A stretch of DNA of 64,000 bases from Carex sylvatica (lineage: Eukaryota > Streptophyta > Magnoliopsida > Poales > Cyperaceae), in contig CAXKVR010000002.1 of NCBI GenBank assembly GCA_964058845.1, forward strand, positions 1 to 64,000, read 5' to 3'. A program made the translations under genes and the position numbers. Positions 1-7,745 of this stretch are shown here, one piece after another (positions within the stretch are counted from its first letter, which is position 1; each line of letters begins with the position of its first letter). Under the pieces are notes generated by a model that was not told where the DNA came from, ran no database searches, and worked only from the letters and a program-made list of their open reading frames with translations.

Positions 1-286
1 AACTTACTTCTCTCACCTCGCTAAAAAGTAAATAGTCTCCTCCAGTCCTCTCCAAGTTCTTTCCTCTTGGAGAGAAAAAGACAGCGTGAGGAGAGAAAGA
101 GCAGCTCGTGCGAGAGAGAGAGAGAGCAAGCGAGATAAGAGAGAAATCACGGGAAAAGAGGCGAAGGAGAAAGGAGAAAGGGAGCGAAGGAGAAGAGATC
201 GGGAGGAGAGAGCGCCAGGAGCGGCAGACGGAGACGAAGCGGAGCATCAGGAGGAGGAGCCGGCCTTTCAGACCTCTAACGCGCAT
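1..286 (+). other. GA-rich leader-like segment
   Basis: The first 80 bases are CT-rich and the following 200 bases are strongly GA-rich, which resembles the 5' untranslated leader and start of a plant gene. An open frame starts with ATG at 86 and runs to 370, giving a Arg/Glu/Lys-rich peptide of 94 residues, and a second overlapping frame is also open. Such openness is expected from GA-rich low-complexity DNA, so I do not call a protein. The segment may be the first exon of the gene whose other pieces lie downstream, or simple low-complexity sequence. Confidence 0.35.
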
Positions 287-369
287 GAGATAGCATCTCT
301 TTCGATTTTGAGCGGTGAGATAGCATCTCTTTCGATTTTGAGCGGTGAGATAGCATCTCTTTCGATTTG
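287..369 (+). repeat. 30-bp tandem repeat, 2.8 copies
   Basis: Three near-perfect head-to-tail units of 30 bp begin at 287, 317 and 347 (the last is cut at 23 bp). Each unit starts GAGATAGCATCTCTTTCG. The unit contains the short palindrome GAGATAGCATCTC. Because 30 is a multiple of three the frame stays open through the repeat, giving a repeated decapeptide in the 86-370 frame. The perfect identity suggests recent slippage. Confidence 0.9.
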
Positions 370-399
370 ATCATTATTTTCTTCAATTTCGTAATGTAG

Positions 400-605
400 A
401 TCGTAAGGTAGAAATCGTGTATCTCAGTGTTTAAGACGCAGAAACAAGGATTTTTTGATTTCTGGTGCTGTCAGAGCAGGCTACACTCCTAACGCGGAGC
501 CTACTTTTGAATCAAACTCGTATGAAAATATTGCTAAGATCAAACTCACAGCAGGTAGATTTCTTCCCTCAAATTGGGAAAAACTAACTTCATTTATTAT
601 ATTAT
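400..605 (+). pseudogene. Unidentified exon-like open segment
   Basis: One frame is open from just after a TAA near 400 to a TAG at 603-605, with no ATG. The stretch from about 449 to 553 reads like real protein (GAVRAGYTPNAEPTFESN in the middle) and ends at AGCAGGTAGA, which could be a splice donor. I do not recognise the family. It lies in the same orientation as the gene pieces downstream and could be a captured exon. The last 46 bases recur at 4641, so the segment's 3' part is repetitive. Confidence 0.35.
559..604 (+). repeat. Dispersed 46-bp direct repeat, copy 1
   Basis: The segment starting ATTTCTTCCCTCAAATTG is repeated at 4641-4686 with only about three substitutions. A partial third copy of its first 15 bases follows at about 4683. 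Its presence at the 3' end of the unidentified exon and just before the second CAT piece suggests that the flanking fragments were joined or duplicated through it. Confidence 0.75.
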
Positions 606-1089
606 GCTAGAGGATCTAAGTGAATGTTGGAATTTTGATGAGATAATTTGGCAGTGAACCTCTGATTCTAATTTTACATGTTTTAGTCGATAATTTAATA
701 TGATATATTATATTGCTGTTAACAGATAGAGAATCGCCATCAAGGCTGGTGAGGTTGTTCTTGTCATTATAGAATGGAGAGACAGAGGATAGAAGATGAG
801 GTAAAGTACCCTTCATAGAAGAAGGGTCAAGAAGCTGAGCATTCCCTCTTCAACAGGATTGGTTTTGTGTTTAATTTATTTCTCCGGGTACAATTTAATT
901 TCGCTCCGTGCATAATCATCTATCACACACGGGCAAAAAAAAAGACGTCTATTTCATAATTATTAATGAATATACTATCAGATAGTTAGCACTTAACACT
1001 AAATTTTTTAGCAAAATGGAGGGCACCAACAGGCTAAGTTTTAGTCTATAATTTACACTACATAGTTTTGTTCCCATGGAAAACAAACA
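606..1089. other. No gene recognised
   Basis: AT-rich DNA with no supported coding segment. A stretch at about 720-850 is less AT-rich and purine-rich, and could be the remains of an exon, but no frame reads convincingly through it. Confidence 0.5.
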
Positions 1090-1156
1090 CAAAGTAACAG
1101 TATGTAGAACTTATCCAAATGATCAAAGCTGGTATTTTTGGCTTATCTCAATTGCC
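1090..1156 (+). repeat. 67-bp direct repeat, copy 1
   Basis: This 67-bp stretch (from CAAAGTAACAGTAT to CTCAATTGCC) occurs again at 1990-2056 exactly 900 bp downstream, with about three mismatches. Copy 1 lies shortly before the CDC20-like piece and copy 2 abuts the NOT1-like piece. It is read in the frame of an ORF beginning at 1076, but I do not recognise the peptide. Confidence 0.85.
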
Positions 1157-1199
1157 ATTGCTGTTATAAGGTATATTATACTACACGTAACAAGTCTGT

Positions 1200-1306
1200 G
1201 GCACCTCACTTCATCCAACCCTATTGACCGGTTTCCCAATCATAGTGCTGCTTTGAAGGCGCTTGCTTGGTGTCCCTTCCAGAGCAACTTACTAGCATGA
1301 GGAAGA
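1200..1306 (+). pseudogene. CDC20-type WD40 fragment
   Basis: The frame that ends at 1300 reads HSAALKALAWCPFQSNLLA, the hallmark of the second/third WD40 blade of plant CDC20 (anaphase-promoting-complex activator), where the family has H-x-A-A-V-K-A-x-A-W-C-P-F-Q followed by a small residue and a run of glycines. Here the expected Ser-Gly-Gly codons are replaced by a TGA stop at 1298-1300. Only one exon-sized piece (about 30 codons) is present, out of a family length of about 450 residues, so this cannot make a working protein. Upstream sequence is unrelated. CCS52/FZR relatives are less likely because they lack the CPFQ signature. Confidence 0.55.
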
Positions 1307-1704
1307 GGTAGTAAGTGAATTATTTTTCTAATTAATCTTGTTTTACGATAATTTATTTTTGGTTTGATTTGCTGCTGGTTTGGGCCGTAGTCTGGTTCCT
1401 GGGGTACACCTAAGCTGTTTGTATTTTCAATTCTGTAGGTGCAGGAAGTTGGCACATGCACTAGCTACTGATTTTCCTTGACTTGTGCTCAAATAGACAA
1501 CTCAGCAGGAGGCAGGAGAAAGAGAGGTTAGTGTTACCTTTCCAGTTTCTTTTTTGGTTATATTTATTCCATTTCTCTTGACATTTTAAAAATGTTTGAA
1601 ATATTGTAACAATGAACCAAGCAGGTACTTTTTTTAATAATGTGCAATTGAAATTCCATAAAAGCTGATCTCACATGGTTGCTATTGTCTTTTGAATTAA
1701 GCGG

Positions 1705-1980
1705 TGAGTGTCGAGTCAAGAACAGTAGATCCAAGAAGCAATGATGGGTTTTCAATTAGTTCAGAGGAATTAAATTCTCTATCTAGGGAGCACAATCTTT
1801 CATCTCTTCAAGAGCTTGGAGGGGTATAATTCTCTGTCTATCAATTGTCCATGTCTCTCTTCTTTTTCTTTACATTAAATTAGAAACCAAGTCATTTTTA
1901 TGCTTGCTCAAATGCAGATAAATGGGACATCCAAGTTATTGAAGAGTAATGTAGAAAAGGGTACAAATGCTCTTGCAGCA
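1705..1980 (+). pseudogene. ACA-type Ca2+-ATPase N-terminal fragment, two exons
   Basis: A first exon (about 1705-1823) reads to LSREHNLSSLQELGG, then GTATAA opens a short intron ending in GCAG at 1917-1918. The next exon (1919-1980) reads INGTSKLLKSNVEKG. This matches the segment between the calmodulin-binding N-terminus and the first membrane helix of plant autoinhibited P-type Ca2+ pumps (ACA8/9/10 group), where a short motif ending in Gly-Gly is followed by a Leu-Lys-x-Asn/Asp-x-x-Lys-Gly motif. The membrane and catalytic parts are absent (about 60 of roughly 1000 residues). The second exon runs into unrelated repeat DNA at about 1981. The family assignment rests on short motifs read by eye. 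Confidence 0.5.
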
Positions 1981-1989
1981 TAATTGCAA

Positions 1990-2056
1990 CAAAGTAACAG
2001 TATCTATAACATATCCAAATGATCAAAGCTGGTATTTTTGGCTTATCTCAATTGCC
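1990..2056 (+). repeat. 67-bp direct repeat, copy 2
   Basis: Second copy of the 1090-1156 segment. It is placed exactly between the end of the ACA-like exon and the beginning of the NOT1-like exon, so it marks a junction between pieces of different genes. Confidence 0.85.
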
Positions 2057-2748
2057 GTTACATTACTAAACTGCAACAAAATGGCTTCCTCAAGGGTGAT
2101 GAAATCACCGATAGCTTCTTCCGTGTTCTCACAGTAACTTTTCAATTTTATAACCTATATTTTTCTTTGTAAATATTTTTTACTAAATTATTTGCTTTTT
2201 AAGGTGGTAATGCATTTTCTAATTGGCATCTATTTCAGAAACTGCCTGTTGCTCTTTCCCTTGTTAAGGAACCAGCCGCTCTTGGTGCAGTGCAAAATCA
2301 CACAAACGAGCAAATTTTCTTTTCCCTAATTGATTCTTATGCAAAGCTCACTGTTGTAATTCTTAAGGTAATACTGGGTTCTTGCACATACGTTAAGGAC
2401 CTTATTCTTAGGAGGTTAAGAATGTGAACGATTTCTATCAGGATACATCATTAGTGTTTACTTTTGGATCATGTCTACTAAACATAAACAATTGATGAGG
2501 AACTTTGAATAGCGGAATCTAAACTATATATGTGATATTATTTTTGCATAAGCCTATTAAAATTTTTTATCAGCTCATTAATACTCTGGAACTATTCTAG
2601 AATTCATGCCTTAGGTACATAGAAGATATGTTGAATTTTCAATCTATAGTGTGTACGGGTTTAATCTCATTATCTAACATACTTTTTATATGGTCTGTAG
2701 TATGCATCAGTTGAACAAGTGCCGAGTAAAGCTCTTCTAGTCATGAAG
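2057..2748 (+). pseudogene. CCR4-NOT scaffold NOT1 fragment, three exons
   Basis: Three exon pieces read as consecutive parts of the CNOT1/NOT1 scaffold of the CCR4-NOT deadenylase: about 2057-2133 (KLQQNGFLKGDEITDSFFRV), 2239-2367 (ending DSYAKLTVVILK, with AG before and GTAATA after), and 2701-2748 (YASVEQVPSKALLVMK, with AG before and GTTTGT after). In NOT1 these motifs lie in the same order: a Leu-Lys-Gly-Asp-Asp/Glu-x-x-Thr-x-x-Phe-Phe helix, then a tyrosine-alanine-lysine-leucine helix, then Val-Glu-Gln. Introns are retained, so this was copied from DNA rather than from mRNA. Only about 85 codons of a protein of some 2400 residues are present. Confidence 0.6.
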
Positions 2749-2815
2749 GTTTGTTCCTCATCTGATGACATGAAATTTGTTAGTTTATGGGAGACAATGC
2801 TAATAACCATGGGAT
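2749..2815 (+). other. NOT1-CAT junction
   Basis: These 67 bases separate the splice donor of the last NOT1-like exon from the point at which transporter-like sequence starts abruptly in the middle of a CAT exon. The stretch stays open in a frame running 2719-2976, but the CAT part of that ORF is in a different frame from the real CAT reading, so it is not a fusion protein. I do not recognise the 67 bases. Confidence 0.6.
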
Positions 2816-4403
2816 TTACCATGGGGCATCGGTCTGGCACTGTCAACTTGTTGCGCGCTTTACATGATGGTTTATGTGCTGATTGTTGGGCTGGTACCGT
2901 ATTTTGCTATGGACCTAGATACACCTGTTTCATCTGCCTTTGCCAGACATGGCTTACACTGGGCTATGTAAGTTGAATTTTCTATGTTTTATTAGATTGT
3001 ACTGTACAATTGCTATAGGTATAGCTTTAGTACCCCTGGTGTGACTGGTACATAAGTGAAATGAAATATGGTCCTTAAATCACAAATTTATGTATTGTTC
3101 TGTAAAATTCAGGGACATTGTCACGAGTGGTGCAGTCCTTGCCCTTTGCTCGACTCTCATGGGCTCATTTCTTCCTCAGGTACTTGGACTAGTACCAGTA
3201 ACGATACTAGTGTTTTATTATTTCCTTTATTTCATATATGCAAGCAAGATTACAATCAGCTCTGAACTGACAAAGGATTTTTTTTTGTTTCATAAATCCA
3301 GCATAGAATACTAATGGAAATGGCCAGAGACGTATTGTTACCGCCATTCTTCTCTGATGTAAATAAAAAAACACAGGTACCAGTGAAGAGTACTGTTATT
3401 ACCGGCATCTGCGTGGCTGTCCTTTCATTCTTCATGGAGGTCTCTCAGCTAGCTGGAATGGTATGGTACCAACAATCACCTTGTTGTATAGTCTTTGATA
3501 GTCAAGCAATCATTGCAACTCTTTTTTAAATTATACAGGTTAGTATTTGCACACTTCCCGCATTCACAATAGTTGCAGTTTCAATCCTGATACTCAGATA
3601 TGTCCCTCCAAACGAGGTAACATTTTTTCTTCCTTTTTCTCCCTGTTCTATTTTTTTTTGTGTGCTTGATTTGGTATTTTGTTATGGATAACAGGTACCA
3701 TTGCCTTCATCGTTGAGAGAATGGATTGACTCAATCTCGCTTCGTTTCAGCTCACAAGAAGATGCAAAGAAATTTGACGGCATCAAGGAGTTGCTGCTTA
3801 GTGGCACTTCTGAAGAGAAAGATCCCCTCCTTGTCAAAGAAATTTACGGATGTAATTCTATTTTATATCTTAAATAAACTGAAAGAAAGAAAATCTAAAA
3901 TACCTCAACTTTACTCTTTCTAATTCAAAAAAATAAGAATATATATTTTTGTGTTTGTGTTTGCAGACGAGATTAATGAGGAGAAAAGGCGAAAACTAGC
4001 TACTATGAGCGTAGCATTTGTTGTTGTTGGTGTTCTTATCCTCACAGCTTCAACCTCTGCCACATTTCTGTCTAGGTAATTATCATGTTTTCAAGATGAA
4101 TAACAAAAAGAAAAAAGAAGGATAGAAACACTTTCAAGGAAAGAAACATTTCTAATCTCTTTTATACAGTAGTTTTTTGAGATATTTGGGGTGCGTTGCG
4201 GGTGGATTACTGCTCCTGACTGGACTTAGTGTACTGTCCTATATAGACCAAGATGATGGCCGCCATAGTTTCGGCCACACCGGAGGTATAATATTTTTGT
4301 TTTCCATTTCTCCATCTGGTTTTGTTTTGCAACAGGTTTTGTGGTGGACCCGGACTTTCATGGCTGCATGTCTCAAGAGCACATAGATTATTATAATCTT
4401 TAG
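2816..4403 (+). pseudogene. Cationic amino acid transporter (CAT) fragment, eight exons
   Basis: Exon pieces with clean GT-AG borders read as the second half of a plant CAT (APC superfamily, amino acid uptake across plasma membrane or tonoplast): 2816-2967 (ALYMMVYVLIVGLVPYFAMD), 3113-3179, 3302-3460 (ILMEMARDVLLPPFFSDVNK, then KSTVITGICVAVLSFFMEVS), 3539-3616 (TIVAVSILILRYVPPNE), 3695-3851 (hydrophilic loop with Ser-Ser-Gln-Glu-Asp-Ala), 3967-4075, 4170-4285 (LGCVAGGLLLLTGLSVLSYI) and 4336-4403. The last exon keeps only Gly-Phe-Val of the family and then diverges to a TAG at 4401-4403, so the final membrane helices (roughly 100 residues) are lost. The first half of the transporter is missing as well. 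The reading frame between the joined exons is otherwise open, so the decay is truncation rather than mutation. Confidence 0.8.
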
Positions 4404-4505
4404 AGCATGCATATTTGCAAGATAAGTTTTTGGTTTATATTTTTCTTTCCCTTCTTGTTACACAATTGTGAAAAATTGAACTATTCTTGCCTCTTTGTTC
4501 CTTGT

Positions 4506-4576
4506 GCATATATGGCATATATGGCTTGTTAATTCAGATCGACCGAGAACCCCCATGCAATACATGCCATATATGC
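4506..4576. repeat. 13-bp inverted repeat
   Basis: GCATATATGGCAT at 4506-4518 is perfectly complementary to ATGCCATATATGC at 4564-4576, with a 45-bp spacer. It lies just after the truncated end of the first CAT piece. No transposon ends are evident around it. Confidence 0.7.
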
Positions 4577-4640
4577 ACCAGTCTCAATTGACCATTTTCT
4601 CAATGAGATGCTATTTGAACATATTACTGTCTTTCTTTAA

Positions 4641-4686
4641 ATTTCTTCCCTCAAATTGAGAAAAGCTAACTTCATTTCTTATATTT
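4641..4686 (+). repeat. Dispersed 46-bp direct repeat, copy 2
   Basis: Copy of the segment at 559-604, followed at once by a partial further copy of its first 15 bases. It lies just before the second CAT piece. Confidence 0.75.
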
Positions 4687-4721
4687 CTTCCCTCAATGGT
4701 GCTCTGTATTTGAATAAACAG

Positions 4722-5503
4722 ATTCGGTGGGAAGTTGTTATATCGGCTTTCAGACTCGGTGGATCGGTTATTTTATTTCTGCTGGGTAATTAAATAAACA
4801 AATTTACTTGAGCTTTGCAACTGTAAATATATATAATATAGGGTTGGGATGCTAATTAGAGAAGTTTATATATTTTAGGTACTAACCTTCCGTTGTGAAT
4901 GGAATGCTTGTCGGATCTGCAACGGTTTTCACTGCCTACATTGGGTTTGATTCAGTTGCTAGTACTGTTGAGGAGTTTCAAAATCTAATAATTGTCCTAC
5001 ATTTTCATATAGAGTCAGAGAAACAAGGTAAAATAACATAATTAATTTTTCAGGTGAAGAATCCTGGCATTTACCATGGGGCATCGGTTTGGCACTGTCT
5101 TGTGTTGCGCGCTTTACATGATGGTTTCTGTGGTGATTGTTGGGCTGGTACCGTATTTTGCTATGGACCTAGATACCCCTGTTTCATCTGCCTTTGCCAG
5201 ACATGGCTTACACTGGGCTATGTAAGTTGAATTTTCTATGTTTTATTAGATTGTACTGTACATTTGCTATAGGTAGAGCTTTAGTACCCCTGGTGTGACT
5301 GGTACATCAGTGAAATGAAATATGGTCCTTAAATCACAAATTTATGTATTGTTTTGTAAAATTCAGGGACATTGTCACGAGTGGTGCAGTCCTTGCCCTT
5401 TGCTCGACTCTCATGGGCTCACTTCTTCCTCAGGTACTTGGACTAGTACCAGTAACGATACTAGTGTTTTATTATTTCCTTTATTTCATATAAGCAAGCA
5501 AGA
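4722..5503 (+). pseudogene. Second CAT fragment, frameshifted
   Basis: Pieces of the middle of the same transporter family: 4722-4785 (IGFQTRWIGYFISAG), 4879-4975 (VVNGMLVGSATVFTAYIGFD, then SVASTVEE), about 5055-5223 and 5367-5435. Decay is visible: a TAA replaces the codon after Tyr at the start of the second piece, the donor after Val-Glu-Glu is not GT, and a small deletion after VKNP puts the rest of that exon out of frame. From about 5070 to 5503 the DNA, introns included, is nearly identical to 2814-3247, so this part is a recent duplicate of the first CAT piece. The first two exons have no counterpart in copy 1 and lie upstream in the family order. Confidence 0.75.
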
Positions 5504-5541
5504 TTACTGGTACTAGTCCAAGTACCTGAGGAAGAAGTGAG
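5418..5541. repeat. Perfect 38-bp inverted repeat at a fold-back junction
   Basis: Positions 5418-5455, spanning the end of the third CAT exon and its donor, are repeated in perfect reverse complement at 5504-5541, with a 48-bp spacer. In the parallel copy at 3170-3250 the sequence continues differently after AGATTAC, so the inverted piece was added to copy 2 only. The shared TTAC at the junction looks like microhomology from a strand-switch event. Confidence 0.9.
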
Positions 5542-5548
5542 GACCCTC

Positions 5549-5552
5549 CTAT

Positions 5553-5583
<31 letters not shown>

Positions 5584-5584
5584 G
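5549..5584. repeat. CT microsatellite 1
   Basis: A run of about 14 CT dinucleotides followed by TTTCTCTGAGCTGC. The same arrangement of CT run plus this 3' flank recurs at 6181-6220, which suggests two copies of the same 5' leader region. Confidence 0.85.
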
Positions 5585-6180
5585 AGCTGCATAGACAAAC
5601 CTCCACTCAGGTAAAATTGCTGAACTCACATTTTAAACAATTTTTTTTTAAATCCAGTGGAAACCAGTCATAACTTCTGTTTTGCCTTTTTGTCGACTTG
5701 GACGCAACATAAGTTCGTTGCTGACTCATCATGTGTAATTCATTGGCTGAGGTTATGTCCTCTCTTATCTATCTATTTCTTTTGTTTCACTATATTTTTC
5801 TTCTTCTTCATACTTGGTTGGTTGATCCAGGGCTTAGGTGATGGTCTGACCTGAAACGAGAAGGATGGCTGTAATATGAGATAAGTCCTAGCTGAATCTC
5901 CCAACATTGGCCTCTGATGTCACCATGATCCTCACCTTCTAGGCACCCGAAGCAGAACAGAGCCCTAAAAATATTTCTACATTTATATTGGCGTAAGATT
6001 AAATTAGAACATATATAGTTAAGTGTTCGAGTGGTTAATTAGAACAAATCTCTGTTTCGCTTAGCAAGTCGATCTGATCCTAGCCGATCTACCCATTGAG
6101 TTGAACCATTCCTTCCTTAGCGTCTCCCTATCGAAGCTGAGCTCTCGCTCTCCAGTTTCGATCTTCTCTCCTCTCAGGTG
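5585..6180 (+). other. Leader-like and unidentified sequence
   Basis: After the first CT run the DNA holds a less AT-rich stretch (5660-5750) that stays open in one frame (657-type ORF 5657-5854, 65 residues) but matches nothing I know, and another at 5830-5970. From about 6040 to 6180 the sequence is mixed and C/T-rich, ends in CTCTCAG and looks like a plant 5' untranslated region. No gene is called. Confidence 0.35.
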
Positions 6181-6220
6181 CTCTCTCTCTCTCTCTCTCT
6201 TTCTCTTTCTCTGAGCTGCT
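6181..6220. repeat. CT microsatellite 2
   Basis: Second CT run, again followed by TTTCTCTGAGCTGC as at 5549-5584. It follows a leader-like stretch ending in CAG. Confidence 0.85.
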
Positions 6221-6370
6221 TAAATTGGATAGAAAACCATGATACTGGTACTGATTTTATTTTGTGGGTTTTGTTAAATTGCGATTAGGTTCAAGGTTTT
6301 TAAGTGATTAATGGGTTTTGTTAAACCATGATACTGGTACCGATATCCAATACAGTGATTTATCATTTAC

Positions 6371-6595
6371 TGCTACATTTTGAAACTATCAAGTACCAGT
6401 CCGATTCTATCTTTCTGTGATACTGGTAAGCAAAAGATAAACTGAACACAAAAAAATGTATCCTATTTTTTAAATTGCATTTGTATGCTACATTTTGAAA
6501 CTATCAAGTACCAGTCCGATTCTTTCTTTCTGTGATACTGATACTGATGTCCATGATACTGGTAAGCAAAAGATGAACTGAACAAAAAAAATGTA
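6371..6595 (+). repeat. 115-bp direct duplication
   Basis: The segment starting TGCTACATTTTGAAACTATC at 6371 is repeated from 6486, offset 115 bp, with a few substitutions and a small insertion. Short pieces such as GATACTGGTA recur more widely through 6230-6560. No coding frame. Confidence 0.85.
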
Positions 6596-6829
6596 TGTTT
6601 TGAATTTAAAAATATCTGTATGTATTTGGAATAGAATGGTAACCAATTTTAAGTTATTTTGTATTTTTGATAGTTTTGTACTGTACCAGCAAAGGCTTGT
6701 ATGTATTAATTGGCAAGTTAGTGCTAATGCCCTATTCTCTTTCCTTATTTTTTGTTTAATGTCTGTTTTTATAGGGGCATGGTAATTAACTTGTCTTTTT
6801 TCGAAGTTTGACCTACAGTCTCATTAAAA

Positions 6830-7209
6830 AAAGAATGCTCAGATTGATTTAAAAAATGAAGTTGTCTCACAATTGAAGAAATCAAATTTTGTTTATAGAG
6901 TGAGTTGGAGAAAGAGAGAACCTCTCTGGAGTTGAAGGAAAAGAAGAAAGTGTTGGCACAAAGAGGTGCTCTTCTTTCTATATTTCTGTAAATAATTTTT
7001 CTCTCAAGTGAATCATATGTATGCGAAAACAGTATCAAGATACAAGCAGTTTGATCTCCTCATGTAAATACGAATTTGATATGCAAACAGTCAAAAGATG
7101 AAATGAGAATTATAGATACTTTTTATTTTTTCTGATTCTTACATGTCACTGTTTCCCTTTGTAGCTCCAGACACGAATAGCTTCAATAATAGCATTGCAG
7201 ATAATCAAG
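6830..7209 (+). pseudogene. Exons of an unidentified coiled-coil protein
   Basis: Two exon-like segments can be read. The first (about 6899-6966) follows TTTATAG and reads SELEKERTSLELKEKKKVLA then Gln-Arg, a charged heptad-like coiled coil, ending before GTGCTC. The second (7165-7209) follows TTTGTAG and continues in phase as APDTNSFNNSIADNQ before GTAGGT. The stretch just upstream (6840-6890) also shows coiled-coil-like codons but with stops. The joined reading is consistent across the intron, which supports real exons. I do not recognise the protein. The piece ends about 260 bp before the satellite array. Confidence 0.45.
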
Positions 7210-7364
7210 TAGGTGTGACTTCCCTCCATGTTTTCCTATTGCTTTGTAAATTCTTTCTAGGATAAAATAGAAACTAGTCTATATTCAGTTCATACCATCT
7301 GAGCTACAAACATCTCAAGATCCAATTTGCAAAGCTCAAATTTTCTGTATTCTAGCATGGTTTG

Positions 7365-7437
7365 AAAGGTTACTGACAAGCAAACTTTTGTTCTCTGAAA
7401 TACATTCTCTATTATCAAAAGGTTACTGACAAGCAAA
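7365..7437 (+). repeat. Short direct repeat beside the array
   Basis: AAAGGTTACTGACAAGCAAA occurs at 7365-7384 and again at 7418-7437, 53 bp apart. It lies about 30 bp before the first satellite monomer. Confidence 0.85.
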
Positions 7438-7561
7438 ACTGGTTGTTGTAATCATCAAATGCTACAGTGGTCTTTGTTATAGGTTTCTTTTAAGTGGTCA
7501 TATCTCACAACCTTCACTCTTGGTTCGTACCGATATTTGAGTTTTACTTTTGTTTATGTAG

Positions 7562-7639
7562 ATGGGGATTTTCTTGGAGTGGGCCGCTTTCTTGGAACGA
7601 GACACATCCAACAGCCAAGTCTTCGTTGCGATTTCGCTT
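7562..7639 (+). other. Exon-like 78-nt core of the monomer (first copy)
   Basis: In each monomer the T-rich stretch ending TTTGTTTATGTAG is followed by ATG and 26 codons (MGIFLEWAAFLERDASN and onward in the commonest form) and then by GTAAG or GTGAG. The block is 78 nt, a multiple of three, and AG and GT are kept in the copies I read. In its frame the core variants differ by substitutions such as Ala/Ser, Phe/Tyr and Val/Ile. However, the other two frames are also open across this GC-richer core, and some copies have lost one G of the GGGG run, which shifts the frame. I record it as splice-site-flanked sequence, not as a gene. Confidence 0.3.
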
Positions 7640-7725
7640 GTGAGATAAGTTTCCTTCACAATATCTCCTTTCTTTTTTGTTGCATTACTTAGTTCTTCCC
7701 TTACTTTCATGTACCTTACCGGTTG

Positions 7726-7745
7726 AAGTCAGCCAAAGCTGACTT
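7726..7745. repeat. Monomer hairpin (first copy)
   Basis: AAGTCAGC, a CAAA loop, and GCTGACTT form a perfect 8-bp-arm hairpin. It is present once per monomer, so about 100 times in the array, and is among the most constant parts of the unit; rare copies carry one arm substitution (for example near 18688, 20506 and 28640). Confidence 0.9.

Noticed and set aside
86..370. Arg/Glu-rich 94-residue protein
   Set aside because: Two frames are open over GA-rich low-complexity DNA and the end is made of a recent 30-bp tandem repeat, so coding is not supported.
5900..7468. Helicase or CAT continuation before the array
   Set aside because: The exons readable here encode a coiled coil of unknown type and match neither family.
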